DNA from: Streptomyces sindenensis
GTDB taxonomy: Bacteria > Actinomycetota > Actinomycetes > Streptomycetales > Streptomycetaceae
Assembly: GCF_014649035.1 (NCBI RefSeq)
Contig: NZ_BMSG01000013.1
Span: 119,558-183,557, forward strand
Length of the DNA: 64,000 nucleotides
Reading direction: 5' to 3'
Position 1 is the first letter of the stretch, and every line of letters begins with the position of its first letter. Made by a program: the position numbers and the translations under genes. Of this stretch, positions 1 to 8,651 are shown one piece after another. The notes below the pieces were generated by a model. It was given only the letters and a program-made list of their open reading frames with translations. It searched no databases and was not told where the DNA came from.

Positions 1-228
1 CGGGAGTATCTCCGCATCATCTACGGCCCCGAGTACACCCGCCCGGAGAATCTGGAGCGCCTGCGCTCCCGCTTCCTCGGCCACAAGCGCTCGCTCGCGC
101 TGCGGGAGTACGCACTGGGTCTGGAGGCCCTGGACCGGCTGGCGGAGGGCGAACCGCTGTGGCGGATCCACGAGGCGGTGTTCGCCGTCCTGGCCCTGGA
201 GTCGGAGCCGGTGGACCCCCGGCTCTGA
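1..228 (+). CDS. Polynucleotide kinase-phosphatase, C-terminal fragment
   Basis: The reading frame is open from base 1 and stops at 228, giving the last 75 residues of a protein that begins outside the window. The segment contains EYLRIIYGPEY, then an LGHKRSLALRE stretch and the end ALESEPVDPRL. From memory this matches the C-terminal end (ligase-like adenylyltransferase domain) of bacterial Pnkp proteins, which combine kinase, phosphatase and nucleotidyl-transfer domains for RNA end healing, usually about 850 residues. Only the tail is visible, so catalytic motifs cannot be checked. The next gene starts about 100 nt downstream on the same strand and is unrelated in function. Confidence 0.7.
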   Translation, partial: REYLRIIYGPEYTRPENLERLRSRFLGHKRSLALREYALGLEALDRLAEGEPLWRIHEAVFAVLALESEPVDPRL

Positions 229-326
229 GCCGGGCAGTGTCCGGCGGACCAGGGCCGGACACCCCGGGATCCAACGGATAGGCGATTCGCCGGGTGAACG
301 GTGCTCCGCGTGGTGAGGATGAAGGC

Positions 327-1562
327 ATGGGATTCCATGTCGACTCCGAAGCCGGGCGGCTGCGCCGCGTCATACTCCACCGCCCCGATCTGGAGCTGAA
401 GCGGCTCACTCCCAGGAACAAGGACGCGCTCCTGTTCGACGACGTCCTGTGGGTGCGCCGCGCCCGGGAGGAGCACGACGGCTTCGCCGACGTCCTGCGC
501 GACCGGGGGGTCGCCGTGCACCTCTTCGGCGATCTGCTGCGCGAGTCACTCGACATCCCGGTCGCGCGGCGCCTCGTGCTCGACCGGGTCTTCGACGAGA
601 AGGAGTACGGTCCGCTCGCCACCGAGCATCTGCGGGCCGCCTTCGAGGAGCTGTCCGCGGCGGAGCTGGCGGAGGCGCTGGTCGGCGGGATGACCAAACG
701 GGAGTTCCTGGAGCGGCACAGCGAGCCGACCTCCGTCCGCTTCCATGTGATGGACCTGGACGACTTCCTCCTCGGCCCGCTGCCCAACCACCTCTTCACC
801 CGGGACACCTCCGCCTGGATCTACGACGGGGTTTCCATCAACGCCATGCGCTGGCCCGCCCGGCAGCGCGAGACCGTCCACTTCGAGGCCATCTACCGCC
901 ACCACCCCCTCTTCACCGGCCCGGAGGCGGGCGTCTTCCACCACTGGTCGGAGGGGCAGGACGACTACCCCTCCACCATCGAGGGCGGTGACGTCCTGGT
1001 CATCGGGCAGGGGGCGGTCCTGATCGGGATGAGCGAGCGCACCACGCCGCAGGCGGTCGAGATGCTGGCCCGCGGCCTCTTCGACGCCGGTTCGGCGCGC
1101 ACGATCGTGGCGCTGGACATGCCGAAGGCCCGCGCGTTCATGCACCTGGACACGGTGATGACGATGGTCGACGGCGACACGTTCACCCAGTACGCCGGTC
1201 TCGGCATGCTCCGGTCGTACACCATCGAGCCCGGCAGCGGCCCCCGCGAACTGAAGGTCACCGACCATCCGCCCGAGCACATGCACCGCGCCATCGCCGC
1301 CGCCCTCGGCCTCGACGAGATCCGGGTGCTCACCGCCACCCAGGACGTGCACGCCGCCGAGCGCGAGCAGTGGGACGACGGCTGCAACGTGCTCGCGGTC
1401 GAGCCCGGTGTCGTCGTCGCGTACGAGCGCAACGCGACCACCAACACCTATCTGCGCAAGCAGGGCATCGAGGTGATCGAGATCCGGGGCAGCGAGCTGG
1501 GCCGGGGGCGCGGCGGGCCGCGCTGTATGAGCTGCCCGGTGGAGCGGGACCCCGTGGCATGA
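327..1562 (+). CDS. arcA: Arginine deiminase
   Basis: Encodes 411 residues, the normal length for arginine deiminase, which hydrolyses L-arginine to citrulline and ammonia in the cytoplasm. The N-terminus (GFHVDSEAGRLRRVILHRP) and the inner stretch LFTRDTSAWI are typical. The catalytic cysteine is expected in the C-terminal GGPRCMSCPVE, which is present. I chose the ATG at 327, preceded by GAGGATGAAGG; an in-frame GTG at 294 would add 11 residues unlike the family. Ornithine carbamoyltransferase follows 114 nt downstream and an amino-acid permease after that, so this is an arginine deiminase pathway set, although no carbamate kinase is present in the window. Confidence 0.93.
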   Translation: MGFHVDSEAGRLRRVILHRPDLELKRLTPRNKDALLFDDVLWVRRAREEHDGFADVLRDRGVAVHLFGDLLRESLDIPVARRLVLDRVFDEKEYGPLATEHLRAAFEELSAAELAEALVGGMTKREFLERHSEPTSVRFHVMDLDDFLLGPLPNHLFTRDTSAWIYDGVSINAMRWPARQRETVHFEAIYRHHPLFTGPEAGVFHHWSEGQDDYPSTIEGGDVLVIGQGAVLIGMSERTTPQAVEMLARGLFDAGSARTIVALDMPKARAFMHLDTVMTMVDGDTFTQYAGLGMLRSYTIEPGSGPRELKVTDHPPEHMHRAIAAALGLDEIRVLTATQDVHAAEREQWDDGCNVLAVEPGVVVAYERNATTNTYLRKQGIEVIEIRGSELGRGRGGPRCMSCPVERDPVA

Positions 1563-1676
1563 GCGGTCGCCGGAAGGGGAACCGATGGCCCTGTATAGGG
1601 ATGCGGGGCGTCGTATAGACTTCCAGTCCTGCCGTGCGCAGCGCACCGGACCCCGCCCGACCCAGGAGCAGTCATC

Positions 1677-2681
1677 ATGGCCATAGACCTCACCGGCCGC
1701 CACTTCCTCAAGGAGCTGGACTTCACCTCCGAGGAGTTTCTCGGCCTGGTCGCGCTGGCCGCCGAGCTCAAGGCGGCCAAGAAGGCCGGGGTCGAAGTCC
1801 AGCGGCTGCGCGGGAAGAACATCGCGCTGATCTTCGAGAAGACCTCGACCCGTACGCGCTGCGCGTTCGAGGTCGCCGCCGCCGACCAGGGCGCCTTCAC
1901 CACCTACCTCGACCCGGCGGGCTCCCAGATGGGCCACAAGGAGTCCGTGAAGGACACCGCCCGGGTGCTGGGCCGGATGTTCGACGGGATCGAGTACCGG
2001 GGCGACAGCCAGCAGGCCGTCGAGGAGCTGGCCGCGCATGGCGGGGTGCCGGTGTTCAACGGGCTCACCGACGACTGGCACCCCACCCAGATGCTCGCCG
2101 ACGTCCTCACCATGACCGAGTGCCGCGAGGGCTCCCTCACGGGGACGGCCTTCGCCTACCTCGGCGACGCCCGCTTCAACATGGGCAACTCCTATCTGAT
2201 CACCGGGGCCCTGCTCGGCCTGGACGTCCGGATCGTCGCCCCCGAGGCGTACTGGCCGAACGAGGCGGTCGTGGCACGGGCACGGAAGCTCGCCGAAGTC
2301 AGCGGCGCGCAGATCACCCTCACCGGCGACGTGGCCCGGGGCGTCTCGGGCGCCGACTTCGTCGCCACCGACGTCTGGGTCTCCATGGGGGAGCCCAAGG
2401 AGGTCTGGGCCGAGCGCATCGCCGCCCTCGGGCCCTACGCCGTGACGATGGACGTCCTGAGGGCCACCGGCAACCCGGACGTGAAGTTCCTGCACTGCCT
2501 GCCGGCCTTCCACGACCTCGGCACCCAGGTCGGCCGGGACATCCACGCCCGGTACGGACTGACCGAGCTGGAGGTCAGCGACGAGGTCTTCGAGTCGCCG
2601 CACTCCGTCGTCTTCGACCAGGCGGAGAACCGGATGCACACGATCAAGGCCGTCCTGGTGGCGACCCTCGCCGGGCAGTAG
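1677..2681 (+). CDS. argF: Ornithine carbamoyltransferase (probably catabolic)
   Basis: A 334-residue ornithine carbamoyltransferase, interconverting citrulline plus phosphate with ornithine plus carbamoyl phosphate. The carbamoyl-phosphate loop STRTR (within FEKTSTRTRCAFE) lies near residue 58, and the ornithine-binding motif HCLPAFHD lies near residue 274. The length is standard. The ATG at 1677 follows AGGAGCAGTCATC, a good ribosome binding site. Position directly after arginine deiminase and before a basic-amino-acid-type permease suggests the catabolic role (arcB) rather than biosynthesis; that is inferred from context, because the sequence alone does not separate the two. Confidence 0.92.
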   Translation: MAIDLTGRHFLKELDFTSEEFLGLVALAAELKAAKKAGVEVQRLRGKNIALIFEKTSTRTRCAFEVAAADQGAFTTYLDPAGSQMGHKESVKDTARVLGRMFDGIEYRGDSQQAVEELAAHGGVPVFNGLTDDWHPTQMLADVLTMTECREGSLTGTAFAYLGDARFNMGNSYLITGALLGLDVRIVAPEAYWPNEAVVARARKLAEVSGAQITLTGDVARGVSGADFVATDVWVSMGEPKEVWAERIAALGPYAVTMDVLRATGNPDVKFLHCLPAFHDLGTQVGRDIHARYGLTELEVSDEVFESPHSVVFDQAENRMHTIKAVLVATLAGQ

Positions 2682-2741
2682 CCCCGCGAGGACACCGCGG
2701 TACGTATGAGGGCACCCCGGTACGCATACGGGGCAGGGGTT

Positions 2742-2791
2742 CGCATGCTCATACACCCGATTGGGTGAACATGCGTGCTGGTGGCTACGAT
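2742..2791 (+). promoter_or_regulatory. Palindromic operator and candidate promoter of the amino-acid permease
   Basis: A nested inverted repeat is visible: CGCATG at 2742-2747 pairs with CATGCG at 2770-2775, and inside it CACCC (2754-2758) pairs with GGGTG (2763-2767). TTGGGT at 2761-2766 and TACGAT at 2786-2791 resemble -35 and -10 boxes with a long 19-nt spacer, so the palindrome would cover the -35. An arginine-responsive repressor site (ArgR) is a natural guess from context, but the sequence does not closely follow an ARG box I can quote. Confidence 0.4.
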
Positions 2792-2804
2792 GTCGGCTCT
2801 TGGT

Positions 2805-2844
2805 GGGGTTCGGACCCGGGGAGACCCCCGCAGGGTCGAACCCC
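2805..2844 (+). promoter_or_regulatory. Structured 5' leader hairpin of the permease mRNA
   Basis: GGGGTTCG (2805-2812) pairs with CGAACCCC (2837-2844), and after a one-base bulge ACCC pairs with GGGT. The loop holds a further GGGG/CCCC stem. The hairpin lies just downstream of the candidate -10 at 2786 and about 75 nt before the permease start, so it would be in the untranslated leader. It could be an attenuator or a terminator of the upstream gene; no U tract follows. Confidence 0.4.
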
Positions 2845-2917
2845 TTACCTGTGCCGCCGCACACCGGCGCGCACGGGCCGTCCCCCCACTGCACCACCAG
2901 AGATGAGAACGTCCCGC

Positions 2918-4402
2918 ATGAGCACCGGTCTGCCGCGATCCGGCACCCCGAAGCCCGGCCCCCACCCGTCGGGCCTGCGCCGCAAGAGCCCCGAGCAGCT
3001 CATCGCCGAATCCGGCAGCGACCTGGAGGGCCACGGCCTCAAGCGCACGATGGGCCTCTTCCAGCTCGTCTGCTTCGGGGTCGGCGCGATCGTCGGCACC
3101 GGCATCTTCGTCGGGCTCTCCGACAGCGTCGCCGAGGCCGGCCCCGCCGTCGTGATCTCGTTCGTCCTCGCGGCGATCACCTGCATCTTCACCGCCCTGT
3201 CCTTCGCGGAGCTGGGCAGCGCCATCCCGGTCTCCGGAAGCTCGTACTCCTTCGCGTACGCCGCCCTCGGCGAGCGCACCGCCTTCCTCGTCGGCTGGTG
3301 CCTGCTGCTGGAGTACGGCGTCTCGGTCTCTGCCGTCGCGGTGGGCTGGAGCCAGTACGTCAACGAGCTGCTGAACAGCCTGTTCGGCTGGGAGCTGCCC
3401 GCCGCCCTGTCCGCCGGGCCCGGTGACGGCGGTGTGGTCAACCTGCCCGCCGTCGTCGTGATCGCCATGGCCGCCACCCTGCTGGTGCGCGGCGTCCGCG
3501 AGAGCGCCACGGCCACCGCCGCCATGGCCGTCCTCAAGATCGGCATCCTGGTCGCGTTCTGCGCGGTGGCGTTCAGCGCCTTCCAGGACGACAACCTCAT
3601 GCCGTTCGCCACCCACGGGCTCGGCGGGATCACCGCCGGCGCGTCGCTCGCGTTCTTCTCCTACATCGGCTTCGACGCCATCACCACCGCCGGCGAGGAG
3701 GTCAAGAACCCCCGCCGCAACATCCCCGCAGCCATCCTGATCTGCATCGGCGTCGTCACCCTGCTCTACTGCGCCGTGGCGCTCTCCGCCATCGGCGCGA
3801 TCGGCTCGGACGATGTGGCGAACAAGAGCGCCGCCCTCTCGATCGCCGTCAACGAGGTCACCGGCTCCTCGGTGGGCGGCGGCATCATCGCCTTCGGCGC
3901 GGTCGTCGCCATCGCCTCGGTGGTGCTGGCCGTGATGTACGGGCAGACCCGCATCCTGATGTCGATGTCCCGCGACGGGCTCATCCCGCGCGTCTTCGAA
4001 CGGGTCTCTCCCAAGACCCACACCCCGGTCGCCAACACCTGGATCGTCGCCTGCGTCTTCGCGGTCCCCGCCGCGTTCGTCTCGCTCGACGTCGTCGTGA
4101 ACCTGACGACCATCGGCACGCTGGCCACGATGGTCGCCGTCAATGTCGCGGTGGTGGTGCTCCGTCGCCGCAACCCCGAGCTGAAGCGGACCTTCCGGGT
4201 CCCGCTCTACCCGGCCAGTCCGCTGCTGGGCGTCGCGTTCTGCCTGTATCTGATGTACGGGACCGGCTGGACGACCTGGGTCCAGTTCGCGGTCTTCCTG
4301 GCCGCCGGCTCGCTCCTCTACGCCGGCTACGGCCGCAAGCGCTCCCGGCTGGTCAGCTCCCCGGCGACGGACCCGGCTGCGCCGGTATCGCCGGAAGCGT
4401 GA
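2918..4402 (+). CDS. APC-family amino-acid permease
   Basis: A 494-residue membrane protein with about 12 hydrophobic segments, of the cationic amino acid transporter type within the APC superfamily. The family motif GVGAIVGTGIFVG lies at the first membrane segment after a hydrophilic N-terminus of about 50 residues. The stretch FFSYIGFDAITTAGEEVKN is the conserved APC segment between helices 5 and 6. I chose the ATG at 2918; an in-frame ATG at 2903 is possible. It follows arginine deiminase and ornithine carbamoyltransferase, so arginine, ornithine or citrulline transport is likely, but the substrate cannot be read from the sequence. Its 3' end overlaps the convergent gene by 50 nt. Confidence 0.88.
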   Translation: MSTGLPRSGTPKPGPHPSGLRRKSPEQLIAESGSDLEGHGLKRTMGLFQLVCFGVGAIVGTGIFVGLSDSVAEAGPAVVISFVLAAITCIFTALSFAELGSAIPVSGSSYSFAYAALGERTAFLVGWCLLLEYGVSVSAVAVGWSQYVNELLNSLFGWELPAALSAGPGDGGVVNLPAVVVIAMAATLLVRGVRESATATAAMAVLKIGILVAFCAVAFSAFQDDNLMPFATHGLGGITAGASLAFFSYIGFDAITTAGEEVKNPRRNIPAAILICIGVVTLLYCAVALSAIGAIGSDDVANKSAALSIAVNEVTGSSVGGGIIAFGAVVAIASVVLAVMYGQTRILMSMSRDGLIPRVFERVSPKTHTPVANTWIVACVFAVPAAFVSLDVVVNLTTIGTLATMVAVNVAVVVLRRRNPELKRTFRVPLYPASPLLGVAFCLYLMYGTGWTTWVQFAVFLAAGSLLYAGYGRKRSRLVSSPATDPAAPVSPEA

Positions 4403-4880
4403 ACCAGACGGCCTTGCCCTGCTCCGTGGTGCGGTGACCGCACGCGGAGCTGAGGGTCCGGATCAGCAGCAGGCCGCGGCCGTGCTCCTGCCAGGGATCG
4501 ACCTCGAAGCCCGGCTGCGGCCGGGACAGGTCGCCCGGCGGGGCGGGGTCGCGGTCGTGCACCTCGACCTGGCAGCCGGTGGGCAGCAGCTCCACGACCA
4601 GTTCGATGGGCTCGCCGCCCAGGGTGTGCTCGACCGCGTTGGCCACCAGCTCGGCGGTCAGCAGTTCGGCGGTGTCGCTGTCGGCCGGGGCGTCGATGTC
4701 CGACAGGGCCGTACGGATGAGGGCCCGGGCGATCGGCACCGCCGCGGTGGAGTGCGGCAGGGCGATGCGCCAGGAAGCGGGAACGGGGACATCGGGCGGC
4801 ACGGCAGGGTTTCCGTTCGGGAGCGGGTCTACCTGAAGCGGGAGGTCTCGGCCCTCGCGTACGCGTCTTCTCGGGTTCAC
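4353..4880 (-). CDS. RsbW-like anti-sigma/ATP-binding regulatory protein
   Basis: A 175-residue single-domain protein of the HATPase_c_2 type common in Streptomyces. The N-box is ELLTAELVANAVEH near residue 75, an adjacent acidic motif is VEVHDRDP, and the glycine-rich lid is EHGRGLLLIRTLS near residue 137. Proteins of this kind act as anti-sigma factors or serine kinases of the SpoIIAB/RsbW group, or as orphan ATP-binding regulators. The start at 4880 is a GTG with only a weak upstream purine stretch. No anti-anti-sigma or sigma gene lies beside it. Its 3' end overlaps the convergent permease gene by 50 nt, so antisense interference is possible. Confidence 0.85.
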   Translation of the reverse strand: MNPRRRVREGRDLPLQVDPLPNGNPAVPPDVPVPASWRIALPHSTAAVPIARALIRTALSDIDAPADSDTAELLTAELVANAVEHTLGGEPIELVVELLPTGCQVEVHDRDPAPPGDLSRPQPGFEVDPWQEHGRGLLLIRTLSSACGHRTTEQGKAVWFTLPAIPAQPGPSPGS

Positions 4881-5006
4881 GTCGTGCTCGTGACGAGACT
4901 TCTTGGTTTCAACCTTACGAACCGCTCCGGCTCAGCCATAGGGGCGGTCGGCCGGAGCAAAGGGGACTTTCGCCACAACAGTCTCATGGATGCGGTATTG
5001 CGACCT

Positions 5007-5022
5007 CGTGACGGCAGTCACG
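5007..5022 (+). promoter_or_regulatory. Operator palindrome and candidate promoter of the crotonase-monooxygenase operon
   Basis: CGTGAC at 5007-5012 and GTCACG at 5017-5022 form a perfect inverted repeat around GGCA. The core TGACGGCAGTCA (5009-5020) differs by one base from TGACGGTAGTCA at 12519-12530, in the promoter of the ligase operon of the same cluster. A candidate -35 (GTGACG, 5008-5013) lies inside the palindrome and a candidate -10 (GATAAC, 5030-5035) follows after 16 nt. The PaaX-type regulator encoded at 9948-10766 is the obvious candidate to bind both sites; this is inference. Confidence 0.55.
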
Positions 5023-5099
5023 CATGAGTGATAACTTCGGAGGCGGAACGCGACCCGCGCACGGCCGGCACCAGCCCGATCGCTGAAGGGGACCCCTCC

Positions 5100-5927
5100 A
5101 TGAGCCCGTTTCCCAGCTCGGCCCCGAGCACCGAGGAATGGCGTCATCTCCGGCTGACCCGGGACGACGGTGTGGCAACCGTCACATTCTCCCGCCCCGA
5201 GAAACTCAACGCGCTCACCTTCGGCGCCTACGCCGATCTGCGCGACCTCCTCGCCGAGCTCTCCCGGGAACGCTCCGTCCGCGCCCTGGTCCTCGCCGGG
5301 GAGGGGCGCGGCTTCTGCTCCGGCGGCGACGTGGACGAGATCATCGGCGCCACCCTGGCCATGGACACCGCGCAGCTCCTCGACTTCAACCGGATGACCG
5401 GACAGGTCGTCCGGGCCCTGCGGGAGTGCCCCTTCCCCGTCGTCGCCGCCGTCCACGGGGTCGCGGCGGGCGCCGGAGCGGTCCTGGCCCTCGCCGCCGA
5501 CTTCCGGGTCGCCGACCCCTCGGCCCGCTTCGCCTTCCTCTTCACCCGGGTCGGCCTCTCCGGCGGCGACATGGGCGCGGCCTACCTGCTGCCCCGGGTC
5601 GTCGGCCTCGGCCACGCCACCCGGCTCCTGATGCTCGGCGACGCCGTCCGCGCCCCCGAGGCGGAGCGCATCGGCCTGATCAGCGAGCTGGCCGAGGAGG
5701 GGAAGGCCGACGAACGCGCCGCCGAGCTGGCCCGCCGCCTCGCGGACGGACCCGCCCTCGCGCTCGCCCAGACCAAGGCCCTGCTCACCGCCGAGCTGGA
5801 CATGCCGCTCGCAGCCTCCGTCGAGCTGGACGCCAACACCCAGGCCCTCCTGATGCACGGCGAGGACTACGCCGAGTTCCACGCCGCCTTCACCGAGAAG
5901 CGGCCCCCGAAGTGGCAGGGGCGGTAG
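5100..5927 (+). CDS. Enoyl-CoA hydratase/isomerase family protein (crotonase fold)
   Basis: A 275-residue crotonase-superfamily protein, starting at the ATG at 5100 after GAAGGGG. Family landmarks are FSRPEKLNALT near the N-terminus and an oxyanion-hole segment GEGRGFCSGGD near residue 73. The two glutamates used by classical enoyl-CoA hydratases are not evident: the first position falls in GAGAVLALAADF near residue 122, and the second in GLSGGDMGAAYLLPR near residue 152. The latter resembles the GG.(D/W)GAS/AY segment of MenB/BadI-type enzymes. It may therefore isomerise, hydrolyse or open a ring rather than hydrate. The stop codon lies 2 nt before the next gene, a fused monooxygenase, so the two are co-transcribed. 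Confidence 0.85.
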   Translation: MSPFPSSAPSTEEWRHLRLTRDDGVATVTFSRPEKLNALTFGAYADLRDLLAELSRERSVRALVLAGEGRGFCSGGDVDEIIGATLAMDTAQLLDFNRMTGQVVRALRECPFPVVAAVHGVAAGAGAVLALAADFRVADPSARFAFLFTRVGLSGGDMGAAYLLPRVVGLGHATRLLMLGDAVRAPEAERIGLISELAEEGKADERAAELARRLADGPALALAQTKALLTAELDMPLAASVELDANTQALLMHGEDYAEFHAAFTEKRPPKWQGR

Positions 5928-5929
5928 CC

Positions 5930-8221
5930 GTGGCGCGCGGCACCGCACCCGTACGGCGCATCGCGGTCATCGGCGGCGGCCCCGGCGGGCTCTACGCCGC
6001 CTCCCTGCTCAAACGGCTCGACCCGGACCGCGAGGTCACCGTCTTCGAGCGCAACGCCCCCGACGACACCTTCGGCTTCGGCGTCGTCCTCTCCGACGAG
6101 ACCCTCGGCGGCATCGAACACGCCGACCCCGAGGTCCACCGTGCCCTCGGCCGTGAGTTCGTCCGCTGGGACACCATCGACATCGTCCACCGCGGCCGCA
6201 CCCACACCTCCGGCGGACACGGCTTCGCCGCCCTCGGCCGCCGCCGGCTCCTGGAGATCCTGCACGAGCGCTGCGCCGGCCTCGGCGTCGGCCTCCGCTT
6301 CCGCACCCCGGCCCCGCCCGCCGCCGAGCTCGCCGCCCACCACGACCTGGTCATCGCCGCCGACGGGGTGCACAGCGCCACCCGTGCCGCGCATGCCGAC
6401 GCCTTCGGGCCGGACATCACCGAACACCGCAACCGCTACATCTGGCTCGCCGCCGACTTCGCGCTCGACGCCTTCCGCTTCGAGATCGCCGAAACCCCCT
6501 ACGGCGTCATGCAACTGCACGGCTACCCGTACGCCGCCGACGCCTCCACCGTCATCGTCGAGATGCGCGAGGAGGTGTGGCGCGCCGCCGGACTCGACAC
6601 CTGCGACCCGGCCGAATCCACCACCCGCTGCGCCAAGTTCTTCACCGAAGCCCTCGACGGCCGCCCCCTGCGTTCCAACCGGTCCTCCTGGCTCGCCTTC
6701 CGTACGGTCACCAACTCCCGCTGGTCCCACGGAAACACGGTCCTCATCGGCGACGCGGCCCACACCGCCCACTTCTCCATCGGCTCCGGCACCAAGCTCG
6801 CCGTCGAGGACGCCCTCGCGCTCGCCGCCTGTATCGAGGAACAGCCCGACCTGCCGTCCGCGTTGACGGCGTACGAGGCCGAGCGGCGCCCGGTCGTCGC
6901 CTCGACCCAGCGCGCGGCCGCCGCCAGTCTGCGCTGGTTCGAGGAGCTGGCCCAGTACGTCGACCAGCCGCCCCGGCGCTTCGCGTTCAACCTCCTCACC
7001 CGCAGCCGCCGGGTCACCCACGACAACCTCCGGCTGCGCGACGCCTCGTTCACCGCCGCCGTCGAGGAGGAGTTCGGCTGCCCGCCCGGCACCCCGCCGA
7101 TGTTCACCCCCTTCCGGCTGCGCGGCCTGGAACTGCGCAACCGGGTCGTCGTCTCACCCATGGACATGTACTCCGCCACCGACGGGCTCCCCGGCGACTT
7201 CCACCTCGTCCACCTCGGGGCCCGCGCGCTCGGCGGCGCCGGACTCACCATGACCGAGATGGTCTGCGTCAGCCCCGAGGGCCGTATCACCCCCGGCTGC
7301 ACGGGCCTGTGGAACGACGAACAGGCCCTGGCCTGGCGGCGGGTCACCGACTTCGTGCACACCTCCGCCCCCGGCGCCGCCATCGGCGTCCAGCTAGGCC
7401 ACTCCGGCCGCAAGGGCTCCACCAAGCTCATGTGGGAGGGCATCGACCAGCCCCTGGACAGAGGCAACTGGCCCCTGACAGCCGCCTCCCCGCTCCCGTA
7501 CACCCCCGGCGTCAGCCAGGTCCCGGCCGAGCTGGACCGGACCGGACTGGACGCCGTACGCGAGCAGTTCGTCGAGTCCGCCCGGCGCGCCGCCGACTCC
7601 GGCTTCGACCTCCTCGAACTGCACTGCGCCCACGGATACCTGCTCTCCGGATTCCTCTCCCCGCTCACCAACCACCGCACCGACGCCTACGGCGGCTCCC
7701 TGGAAGGCCGCCTCCGCTTCCCCCTCGACGTCTTCGACGCCGTGCGCGAAGTCTGGCCGCCGGAACGGCCGATGACCGTCAGGATCTCCGCCACCGACTG
7801 GGCCGAGGGCGGCACCGACGCCGAGGACGCCGTCACGATCGCCCGCGCCTTCGCCGAGCACGGGGCCGACGCCATCGACGTCTCGACCGGCCAGGTCGTG
7901 CCCGAGGAACGCCCCGAGTTCGGCCGCTCCTACCAGACCCCGTACGCCGACCGGATCCGCAACGCCGTGGACGTCCCTGTCATCGCGGTCGGCGCGATCT
8001 CCTCCTGGGACGACGTCAACTCCCTGCTCCTGGCGGGCCGCGCCGATCTCTGCGCCCTGGCCCGCCCCCACCTGTACGACCCGCACTGGACCCTCCACGC
8101 GGCGGCCGAGCAGGGCTACACGGGGCCGGGCGCGCCCTGGCCCCTCCCGTACCGCGCGGGCAGCCGCACCCCGCCCACCGGCCGCACCGACGGACCGAAG
8201 CCCCGGCTCACCCTGGGGTGA
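5930..8221 (+). CDS. Fused flavin monooxygenase / Old Yellow Enzyme (2-aminobenzoyl-CoA or salicylyl-CoA monooxygenase type)
   Basis: A 763-residue two-domain flavoprotein starting at GTG 5930, 2 nt after the crotonase stop. Residues about 1-370 are a class A flavin monooxygenase: dinucleotide motif VIGGGPGGLYAAS at the N-terminus and the FAD-contacting VLIGDAAHTAHFSIGSG near residue 273. Residues about 385-760 are an Old Yellow Enzyme TIM barrel beginning PPMFTPFRLRGLELRNRVV, with ELHCAHGYLLSGFLSP in the middle. This exact fusion is known from 2-aminobenzoyl-CoA monooxygenase/reductase of Azoarcus evansii. Close Streptomyces proteins are often named salicylyl-CoA 5-hydroxylase. The neighbouring benzoate-CoA-ligase-type gene supports an aryl-CoA substrate; which aryl acid is not decided by sequence. 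Confidence 0.88.
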   Translation: MARGTAPVRRIAVIGGGPGGLYAASLLKRLDPDREVTVFERNAPDDTFGFGVVLSDETLGGIEHADPEVHRALGREFVRWDTIDIVHRGRTHTSGGHGFAALGRRRLLEILHERCAGLGVGLRFRTPAPPAAELAAHHDLVIAADGVHSATRAAHADAFGPDITEHRNRYIWLAADFALDAFRFEIAETPYGVMQLHGYPYAADASTVIVEMREEVWRAAGLDTCDPAESTTRCAKFFTEALDGRPLRSNRSSWLAFRTVTNSRWSHGNTVLIGDAAHTAHFSIGSGTKLAVEDALALAACIEEQPDLPSALTAYEAERRPVVASTQRAAAASLRWFEELAQYVDQPPRRFAFNLLTRSRRVTHDNLRLRDASFTAAVEEEFGCPPGTPPMFTPFRLRGLELRNRVVVSPMDMYSATDGLPGDFHLVHLGARALGGAGLTMTEMVCVSPEGRITPGCTGLWNDEQALAWRRVTDFVHTSAPGAAIGVQLGHSGRKGSTKLMWEGIDQPLDRGNWPLTAASPLPYTPGVSQVPAELDRTGLDAVREQFVESARRAADSGFDLLELHCAHGYLLSGFLSPLTNHRTDAYGGSLEGRLRFPLDVFDAVREVWPPERPMTVRISATDWAEGGTDAEDAVTIARAFAEHGADAIDVSTGQVVPEERPEFGRSYQTPYADRIRNAVDVPVIAVGAISSWDDVNSLLLAGRADLCALARPHLYDPHWTLHAAAEQGYTGPGAPWPLPYRAGSRTPPTGRTDGPKPRLTLG

Positions 8222-8651
8222 CCAGACACGTGTGGCAGAAGCACGCCGTGGAGTGCGGAGCGCGGTAGTGGCTGTCGCGGTAGTCGGCGGCGAGCCGCTT
8301 CAGCAGGACGGCCAGCTTCTCGGCCTCTTCCCGGGTCGGCGACGCCACCGAGCCGGCCTCGGCCCGCCGCAGCACGGCCGGCGAGTACACCAACTCCGGC
8401 CGGAAGGTGTGGAGATGGCGGGAGCCCAGGTCGATGCTGATCCATCGGGCGGAGCCGCGCCCCCGCCCGATGGTGGACACCTCGGCGTGGGCCATGCCTC
8501 CGTAAGTGCCCATGACGTACACCTTCGCCCCGCCCCGGTAGGACTTCGTCCCCGGCCGCAACTCCTGCCCGCCGGGCCCGTACCGCCGCCACCGCACCAC
8601 GTTCGCCGCCACCAGCCACATCGGCTCAGGCGCCACGGACTCCGCCGTCAC
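8208..8651 (-). CDS. Conserved protein of unknown function
   Basis: A 147-residue soluble protein that I do not recognise. It has no signal peptide or membrane segment. It is rich in aromatic and basic residues in the first half (WLVAANVVRWRRYGPGG) and ends with a His/Cys-containing tail, APHSTACFCHTC, that could bind metal. It overlaps the upstream minus-strand GNAT gene by 4 nt (ATGA), so the two are translationally coupled. Its 3' end overlaps the convergent monooxygenase gene by 14 nt. Codon usage and third-position GC match the neighbours, which argues that it is a real gene. Confidence 0.6.
   Translation of the reverse strand: MTAESVAPEPMWLVAANVVRWRRYGPGGQELRPGTKSYRGGAKVYVMGTYGGMAHAEVSTIGRGRGSARWISIDLGSRHLHTFRPELVYSPAVLRRAEAGSVASPTREEAEKLAVLLKRLAADYRDSHYRAPHSTACFCHTCLVTPG

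Noticed and set aside
1677..2681. Carbamate kinase gene expected to complete the arginine deiminase pathway
   Set aside because: No such gene is present beside arcA and argF or elsewhere in the window, so the set is described as incomplete here.
546..2897. Long minus-strand open frame of 783 codons opposite the arginine genes
   Set aside because: It lies opposite two well-recognised genes, is rich in Gly, Asp and Val in a pattern made by reading GC-rich codons backwards, and has no family features.
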